Shown here piece after piece: positions 15,146 through 20,971 of a DNA stretch of 23,863 nt. Location: positions 1 to 23,863 of the forward strand of contig QNBX01000060.1 in the NCBI GenBank assembly GCA_003644265.1, in the 5' to 3' direction. The position numbers and the translations under genes are program-made. The stretch's first letter is position 1. Each line of letters starts with the position of its first letter. Source of the stretch: Planctomycetota bacterium (GTDB lineage Bacteria; Planctomycetota; B15-G4). The notes under the pieces are model-generated. The model did no database searches and was not told where the DNA came from. It was given only the letters and a program-made list of their open reading frames with translations.

Positions 15146-15882
15146 TGGCTGCGGTCATCACAGCGGACCACCTGACCATCGGCTGGGGCGACTTCGTGCT
15201 CATGAAGGAGCTCTGCTTCGAGATCGAAGAGGGCGACATCTTCGTCATCCTGGGCGGGTCGGGCTGTGGCAAGTCGACGCTGCTGCGGAACATCGTCGGG
15301 CTCGAACAACCCATGGGCGGAACCATCTCCGTGCTGGGCAAGCAGCCGCACGAGCACGAGACGCCGCCCTACGGCGTCATGTTCCAGTCCGGCGCGCTGT
15401 TCGGCTCCATGTCGCTGCTCGACAACGTGCAGCTGCCCTTGCAGAAGTGGACCGACCTGGACGCCGGCGCCATCGAAGACGTGGCCCGCGCGCGCCTGCG
15501 CCTGGTGGCGCTGGACGGCTACGAGCACTTCATGCCGTCGGAGCTGTCCGGCGGCATGAAGAAACGCGCCGGCATCGCGCGGGCCCTGGCCCTGGAGCCC
15601 CGGCTGCTGCTGCTCGACGAGCCCTCCGCAGGGCTCGACCCCATCTCGGCCGTTGAGCTTGACGACCTGATCCTCACGCTCAGCGGCAACCTGGGCGTGA
15701 CCACCGTGATGGTCACGCACGAGCTGCCGAGCGTGTTCAAGGTGGCTCGACGTTGCATCATGCTCGACAAGCAAGCGCAGGCCATCATCGCCGACGGCGA
15801 CCCGCACCTGCTCAAGGACAGCGAGGACCCCCGCGTGCATCGATTCTTCAACCGCGAGCCCTCCACCGGAGCCGCGTCATGA
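15145..15882 (+). CDS. mlaF: MlaF-type ABC transporter ATPase
   Basis: This cytoplasmic ATPase powers the adjacent MlaE permease. From ATG 15145 it has 245 residues, normal for the family. Walker A is LGGSGCGKST (about 36-45), the signature LSGGMKKRAG replaces the more usual SGGQ form as in MlaF-like proteins, and Walker B is LLLLDEPSAGLDP. The H-loop MVTHELPS follows. The frame is open further upstream (to 14944), but that part overlaps mlaE in another frame. The TGATG overlap with mlaE fixes the start. The stop overlaps the MCE gene as ATGA, indicating tight translational coupling. Confidence 0.96.
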   Translation: MAAVITADHLTIGWGDFVLMKELCFEIEEGDIFVILGGSGCGKSTLLRNIVGLEQPMGGTISVLGKQPHEHETPPYGVMFQSGALFGSMSLLDNVQLPLQKWTDLDAGAIEDVARARLRLVALDGYEHFMPSELSGGMKKRAGIARALALEPRLLLLDEPSAGLDPISAVELDDLILTLSGNLGVTTVMVTHELPSVFKVARRCIMLDKQAQAIIADGDPHLLKDSEDPRVHRFFNREPSTGAAS

Positions 15883-16964
15883 CCAGCAAGACCAATTTCT
15901 GGAAGCTCGGCCTGTTCATCAGCTCAGGCGTCGCGGTGGGCCTCGGCACGCTGCTGTGGCTGGGCGCGAGCACGCTCTACCAGGAGAAGTACCGCGTGCA
16001 CGCCTTCTTTGACGAGTCGGTGCACGGGCTCGACGTCGGCTCGCCGGTGAAGTACCGCGGCGTGACCGTGGGCACGGTGGCCGACATCGGCTTCGCGCCG
16101 GACCAGACCACGGTGGTCGTCGACATGGACATCTTCCTCGGAGCGCTCGAGTCAGCCGACCTCGAACGCGACGGGGGCGCCAGAAGGGACATTTCCTTCG
16201 CCGTTCAGATCACCTCGGCGGGCATCACGGGAGGCAAGTACATCGCCGCGGACGAGTTCCCGGTCGATCGCTACCCACGCGTCAAAATACCGGCCGAACT
16301 GCCCGAGGGCATCGACGACGATGAGATCTTCCCCGCGGTCACCTCGAGCCTGAAGAACTTCGAGGAGACCATTTACGAGCTGGCCGAGACCCTGCCTGGC
16401 ATGTTCGACAACGTCGACATCCTGATCGAGCAGCTCAGTGAGCTCTCGACCACGATCCACGGCCTGGCGCAGGGCGAGGTACGCGACGTGCTGACCCGGC
16501 TGGTCGATCAGCTCGACGAACTCGACGTGCAGGGCATCTCCGACGGGATCACCGCCTCGCTCGACGAGCTGACGCCCACGCTCGTCAACGTGAGGGAGGT
16601 CACCGCGCGGCTGAACCAGGAGGACGGCCCGCTGGCCACGCTGATCGACGACCTGACCACGCTGATCGATCACGCCAACCAGGCCGTGATAGACGCCGAC
16701 GTGGCGGGCGTACGCGCAGAGGTCTCGCAGACCCTGGACTCCACCAACCAGCTGGCGCTGGGGGCCGGCGCCTTGACCCGCGACGCCCGGCTGGTCTCCG
16801 AGGAGGCGCGCATCACGATCGCCGAGCTGCGCCAGACCCTGCACGCCTTGACTCGCGTGCTCGAGCTGCTGGAGCGCGAGCCCTCGTCCCTGCTGCGCGG
16901 CCGCGACGATCCGCCCAGCGCCCCTGATTCCGCTCCACAGGCCGCCGCCCCGAGGACCAACTGA
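15879..16964 (+). CDS. mlaD: MCE-domain (MlaD-type) lipid transport protein
   Basis: MlaD-type proteins are anchored in the inner membrane and form hexameric rings or tubes that carry lipids towards the outer membrane. From ATG 15879 the product has 361 residues. One N-terminal anchor helix (about 9-30) is followed by the MCE domain (about 35-125) with the typical GLDVGSPVKYRGVTVGTV (50-67) and later TSAGITGGKYI (112-122). A long helical region (about 155-345) lacks a second MCE domain. It is longer than E. coli MlaD (183 residues) and resembles MCE proteins with an extended helical C-terminus that may form a channel. The C-terminus is Ala/Pro-rich. The stop overlaps the lipoprotein start as TGATG. 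Confidence 0.94.
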   Translation: MTSKTNFWKLGLFISSGVAVGLGTLLWLGASTLYQEKYRVHAFFDESVHGLDVGSPVKYRGVTVGTVADIGFAPDQTTVVVDMDIFLGALESADLERDGGARRDISFAVQITSAGITGGKYIAADEFPVDRYPRVKIPAELPEGIDDDEIFPAVTSSLKNFEETIYELAETLPGMFDNVDILIEQLSELSTTIHGLAQGEVRDVLTRLVDQLDELDVQGISDGITASLDELTPTLVNVREVTARLNQEDGPLATLIDDLTTLIDHANQAVIDADVAGVRAEVSQTLDSTNQLALGAGALTRDARLVSEEARITIAELRQTLHALTRVLELLEREPSSLLRGRDDPPSAPDSAPQAAAPRTN

Positions 16965-17551
16965 TGCGCCCCACCCGCCTCGCGCTGTCCGCGCTGCTGC
17001 TCACCCTGTCCGCCGTCGGCTGCTCCCTGCTGGAGCCGCGCGAGGCCCTGACGCCACGCTGGTTCCGCCCGGCGCTGCCCAGCGTCGCGCCAGGCGCCCC
17101 GGCCCAGGACGCGCCCCGCCTGCGCCTGCGTCCGGTGTCCTCCGCACATCACCTGGGCGAGCGCATCGCCTGGCGTGTGGGCGACGTCGAGTACGGCAAG
17201 CACGAGCTGCTGCGCTGGATGGAGGCGCCCGCCGACGTGATCGAGCGCGGACTGACCGAGGCGCTCTTCGTGTCGGGACGCGCGCGCCGCTCCAAGTCCG
17301 CCAGCGCCGCCGTGCTGAGCGTGACCGTGCTGCGCTTCGAAGAGCAACGCCAGCCCGAGCACCGGGTGGAGGTGGAGCTGCTGGCCACGCTGCATGACCC
17401 CGACGGCCAGGCCCTGCTCAGCCGACGCTTCTCCAGCGGCGCCCCGCTGACCGACGACGACCCAAGCGCCCTGGCCCGGGAGATCGGCGCGGTCGCCGGG
17501 CACCAGATCGACGAGCTGGTCAACGCGGTGGTGGCGGCGCTGAACCGCTAG
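16964..17551 (+). CDS. ABC-type transport auxiliary lipoprotein (PqiC-like)
   Basis: The 195-residue product has a lipoprotein signal peptide: a basic start (MRPTRLA), a hydrophobic core, and a lipobox AVGC with the modified cysteine at C20. The mature part contains LGERIAWRVGDVEYGKHELL, and the late segment has LSRRFSSGAPL. This matches the ABC-type transport auxiliary lipoprotein family (PqiC/YmbA-like), which pairs with MCE transport systems at the outer membrane. Residues after C20 are S-L-L, with no Asp at +2, consistent with outer-membrane sorting in proteobacteria, though sorting rules may differ here. It is the last gene of the operon and converges on the kinase gene with about 98 nt between stops. 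Confidence 0.88.
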   Translation: MRPTRLALSALLLTLSAVGCSLLEPREALTPRWFRPALPSVAPGAPAQDAPRLRLRPVSSAHHLGERIAWRVGDVEYGKHELLRWMEAPADVIERGLTEALFVSGRARRSKSASAAVLSVTVLRFEEQRQPEHRVEVELLATLHDPDGQALLSRRFSSGAPLTDDDPSALAREIGAVAGHQIDELVNAVVAALNR

Positions 17552-17649
17552 CAGCCGGCACAACACGGGGCGCGCCGTCGGAAGCGGCACGGCCCGCGGA
17601 TGACCTGGCGCCAGCCCCGACCCACATGCGCGAGCCGGGCCCGGAAGCG

Positions 17650-20244
17650 TCAGGCGTCCCCGTCGCTCGCCAGCTCCGGCGGCGTCCAGCGCCGCGACAG
17701 GTGCTTCGCGTTCCGCAGGGCGTTGACTCGTTCCGTCAGGCCCTGGCGCCAGAGCAGATCGGCCAGCGCATCCCAGGCATCATCTCGGGTGTTCCAATCG
17801 AGCGCGTCCGTGGCGGCCAGCAGGGCGGCCTCGGCCCCAGCCGGCCGTTCAAGCTGCTCCAGGAACCGGGCCCGCTGCATGAGCAAGTTGCCCTTGCGGC
17901 TACCCAGGCCGCGCCCACGTTCAAAGCGTTCATCGGGCATGGCGAGCACGTGATCGAGCGTCGCCAGGGCCTGCGCGGGCTGTTCCTCGAGCCACCAGAC
18001 CTGGGCCAAGCGCTGGCTGAACGCCACGATCTGCAACCAACCCGGGTGCTGGCGTCGCACCTCGTCATCGATCAAGCGCTGGAGCTGGAGCCGCGCCTCG
18101 CCCAGCTGGCCCTGGGCCACGCTGGCCCGCGCCAAGTACTCCCGCGCCGAGCGCCTCACGGTCCAGCTGCCGGATGAACGCGCGGCGCAGCTCCCATCCA
18201 GGATGCCCTGCACCAAGGCCACGAAGCTCAGCCAGTGCTGCGCCGTCACGGCCTCGTTCTGCTCCCGGATCAGGCTCTCCAGCAGCCCCCGCGCAAACTG
18301 CACCTGCCTGGGGGGAGAGACGAACGGCAGCAGGAACGTCTCCTGCGCGGCGGCGATGCGGCGCTCCACAGGCACCACGCTGCAGAGACCGCGCCAGATG
18401 TCGAGCGCCAGGTGCATGTCCGGGGCGTCGGCGACGTACGTGTTCTCCAGCAGCGCGAGCATCTGCTGCGCGGCCGCCTCCCGGTCCGGGTCGTGCAGGG
18501 CCAGCACGACGCGCGCCTCCTTGGCCACGGGATGATCGCGCTCGAACACGGCCGGCACGAGCAGCGTCAGGACGTGCAGCTGCCGCTCGGAGAGCGCCTC
18601 GTCCTGCCGGCACGCCAGCGCCACCGCCGCCGCCAGTGTGCGGTCGTCTTCGGGGCCGTACGCTTCCTCCAGCAGCTCCACGGCCTCACGCATGCGAGCC
18701 ACGGCCTTGGCACCCAGCGTGCTGCTGAGCAGGGCCCGGCCGTAGGTCTTGTAGATCGTGGCCAGGAACGCGCCGCGCACGCCGCGGTCATCGATGAAGG
18801 CCTGGTTGTTGAACTTGCTGGCCCGCTCGAGCAGCTCGAGCACGGTCTCGTCGCCCGACCCGCCGGCCGTGCGGGTCACGCTGTCGCCCAGAAACGCGGC
18901 GATGGCCCAGGACAGCTGGCGCTCCTGCTCGGCGCGGGCGGCCCGGCCCGCCAACGCCGCCTCGGCAGTCTGGCGAGCATCGGTCGCGAGCTGCAACGCG
19001 TCGCTGATACGGGCGCGCGCCAGCGACTGCTGCACCAGCAACACCACCAGCGCCAGCAGCCCCACGGCCGTCATGGCCGAGGCCACGCGGTGCGTGCGCA
19101 CCAAGCGCCGCACCAGCTCCAACGTCGTGGGCGGCCGCGCCGCGATGGGTTCGTCCGCCAACCAATGCTGCAGGTCGACACGCAGCTGGGCCACCGAGCC
19201 GTAGCGGTCCTCCGGGCGCTTGCGCAGGCAGCGATCGACGATGGTGTCGAGGTCGCCGCGCAGACGCTCGTCCACGCTGCCGAGGCGCCTCGGCGCCACC
19301 TGGATCGCCTGCAAGAGCAGCTCGCGGGTCGACAGCCCTTGCGTCTCGTACGGCATGACACCCGCGAGCAGCCGGAAGGTCAGCAAGCCCAGGGCGTAGA
19401 CGTCGCTGCGCGCGTCGAGCTGCGTGCCGTCCGCCAGCGCCTGCTCCGGGCTCATCCAGGCCACCGTGCCCACCAGCTCTCCCGGCGCCGTGAGCATGGT
19501 CTCGGCCGCGCCGCCCGGGCACGTGAGCAGCCGCGCCACGCCGAAGTCGAGCAGCTTGGGCTGGCCGTGCTCGTCCACCACGATGTTGGCGGGCTTGATG
19601 TCGCGGTGGATCACGCCGCGGTTGTGGGCGTGCTCGACGCCTTCGCAGATGGACACCAGCAACGCCACGCGCGCCGCTGTATCGAGCTCATGGCGCTCGG
19701 CCCACTCGGTCACAGGCGGTCCGTGCACCAGCTCCATGACGATGTAGGGCAGCGGGCCGGTGGGCCCCACGGCGCTGCCAGCATCGAATACGCGCGCGAT
19801 GGCCGGGTGATCGAGCTGCCCCAGAACCTCGGCCTCGTTCGAGAGGCGGCGCACGATCTGCGGGGTGGCGAGGCCCGGGCGCAGCAGCTTGAGCGCCACC
19901 TCGCGCGTGGTGCCCGACTGCACCGCCCGGTAGACCACTGAGGTGCCGCCCTCGCCCACGACGTCGCGCAGCTCGTAGCCGTCGATGGCGCCCACCGCCG
20001 GATCGGGCGGGCCGGCATCCGGACCGGCCAGCCCGCGCAGCGCCTGCCCCAGGCTGTCGCTCAGGGGGCGCTCGAGCAGCGCGTGGGCTGCGTCGTCGTG
20101 AAACAGCAGGTCGCGCACGGCTCCCGCCAGAGGCTGGTCACCGCCGGCGGCCTGCTCGACCCAGGCCTCACGCCCCTCGGGCGGAATGCGCAGCGCCTCC
20201 AGAAACAGCTCCCCCGCGCGCTGGTGGAGCTCGCGCTCGTCCAA
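17650..20244 (-). CDS. membrane-anchored Ser/Thr protein kinase with helical-repeat sensor domain
   Basis: The 864-residue product starts with a short helical region (1-88) of the kind found before sigma-coupled kinases. A complete Hanks-type kinase domain (about 90-360) follows: Gly loop VGEGGTSVVY, K119 in VALKLL, catalytic HRD 213-215 with DIKPAN, DFG 233-235 and SPE 265-267. One membrane helix spans about 387-406. The rest (about 410-864) is helical, with TPR-like features (LEEAYGPEDDRTLAAAVALA), and is probably extracytoplasmic if the helix crosses once. The start is TTG 20244, 1 nt after the stop of the ECF sigma gene, implying co-translation. All catalytic residues are present, so it should be active. 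Its target is unknown; the linked sigma factor is an obvious candidate partner by gene order only. Confidence 0.94.
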   Translation of the reverse strand: MDERELHQRAGELFLEALRIPPEGREAWVEQAAGGDQPLAGAVRDLLFHDDAAHALLERPLSDSLGQALRGLAGPDAGPPDPAVGAIDGYELRDVVGEGGTSVVYRAVQSGTTREVALKLLRPGLATPQIVRRLSNEAEVLGQLDHPAIARVFDAGSAVGPTGPLPYIVMELVHGPPVTEWAERHELDTAARVALLVSICEGVEHAHNRGVIHRDIKPANIVVDEHGQPKLLDFGVARLLTCPGGAAETMLTAPGELVGTVAWMSPEQALADGTQLDARSDVYALGLLTFRLLAGVMPYETQGLSTRELLLQAIQVAPRRLGSVDERLRGDLDTIVDRCLRKRPEDRYGSVAQLRVDLQHWLADEPIAARPPTTLELVRRLVRTHRVASAMTAVGLLALVVLLVQQSLARARISDALQLATDARQTAEAALAGRAARAEQERQLSWAIAAFLGDSVTRTAGGSGDETVLELLERASKFNNQAFIDDRGVRGAFLATIYKTYGRALLSSTLGAKAVARMREAVELLEEAYGPEDDRTLAAAVALACRQDEALSERQLHVLTLLVPAVFERDHPVAKEARVVLALHDPDREAAAQQMLALLENTYVADAPDMHLALDIWRGLCSVVPVERRIAAAQETFLLPFVSPPRQVQFARGLLESLIREQNEAVTAQHWLSFVALVQGILDGSCAARSSGSWTVRRSAREYLARASVAQGQLGEARLQLQRLIDDEVRRQHPGWLQIVAFSQRLAQVWWLEEQPAQALATLDHVLAMPDERFERGRGLGSRKGNLLMQRARFLEQLERPAGAEAALLAATDALDWNTRDDAWDALADLLWRQGLTERVNALRNAKHLSRRWTPPELASDGDA

Positions 20245-20245
20245 C

Positions 20246-20884
20246 TCAGCGCGCGCGCCGCAGCCGGGCGGCCAACCAGCTGCGCGCCACGTGCCACTCC
20301 GAGTCGGCGGTGCGCGGCGAGATGCTCATGACCTGGGCCGCCTCATCACGGCTCAGCCCGCAGAAGAAGCGCAGCTCCACCAGACGCGCCTGCCGATCGC
20401 TCACGGCCGCCAGGCCGTCGAGGGCCGCGTCGAGGTCGATCAGGTCGACGTCGGGGTCGAGCTCGCCGGGCAGCTCGCCCAGGTCACGGCGCGTCCACTG
20501 CCCGCCGCGCTTGGCCGTCGCCTTGCCCCGGGCGTGGTCGATCAGGATGCGGCGGATGGCCGCGCCCGCCGCCGCCAGGAACTCGGCCGCGTCTCCCCAA
20601 TCGATGCGCTGCTGCTCCTGCAGTCGAATGTAGGCCTCGTTGGCCAGGGCCGTGGGCTGCAGCGTGTGCGACCTGCGCTCGCGCGTGAGGTACCGCCGGG
20701 CCAGCTCGTGCAGGTCGGAGTAGAGTCGCTCGACGGCGCCGTCGATGGGGCGGCCCGGCTCACGCTCCTGGTCAGCGTCACGCTCGCGGTCCAATGCACG
20801 CTCCGGGCCGTAAGGTGACGGAGCGGCCGGGCGGTCATGCGCGGGGGGCGTGTGATCCTGCGACGCGATCTCGGTCTGCCTCAC
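20246..20884 (-). CDS. ECF-type sigma factor (TIGR02999-like)
   Basis: The 212-residue protein matches the ECF subgroup that often precedes Ser/Thr kinase genes. After a poorly conserved, charged N-terminus (1-48), region 2 (about 50-118) has YSDLHELARRYLTRER, SHTLQPTALANEAYIRL and AIRRILIDHARGKATAKRGG. Region 4 (about 152-208) has LVELRFFCGLSRDEAAQVMS and the helix-turn-helix ISPRTADSEWHVARSWL. It would direct RNA polymerase to dedicated promoters. The start used is GTG 20884, without a visible ribosome site, and the true start could lie a little downstream. The kinase gene follows after 1 nt on the same strand. Confidence 0.93.
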   Translation of the reverse strand: MRQTEIASQDHTPPAHDRPAAPSPYGPERALDRERDADQEREPGRPIDGAVERLYSDLHELARRYLTRERRSHTLQPTALANEAYIRLQEQQRIDWGDAAEFLAAAGAAIRRILIDHARGKATAKRGGQWTRRDLGELPGELDPDVDLIDLDAALDGLAAVSDRQARLVELRFFCGLSRDEAAQVMSISPRTADSEWHVARSWLAARLRRAR

Positions 20885-20971
20885 TGCGGGGGGGACACGT
20901 GCGGAGAGCCGGAAGGTCAGTGTAGCGTGGTCTCAGAAGCGAGTGGCTCGTCCATCCCGCGATCCCGCCCC
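20885..20971. promoter_or_regulatory. short divergent promoter region between sigma-kinase pair and second kinase
   Basis: Only 87 bp separate the start of the ECF sigma gene (minus) from the start of the second kinase gene (plus), so promoters for both must lie here or inside the genes. The stretch contains a G-run (CGGGGGGGAC near 20885-20894) and a TGTAGCGT segment. I cannot assign -35 or -10 boxes with confidence. Confidence 0.5.

Noticed and set aside
18235..19941. 568-codon plus-strand open frame antisense to the first kinase gene
   Set aside because: His/Gln/Arg-rich shadow translation; the kinase on the minus strand has all catalytic motifs.
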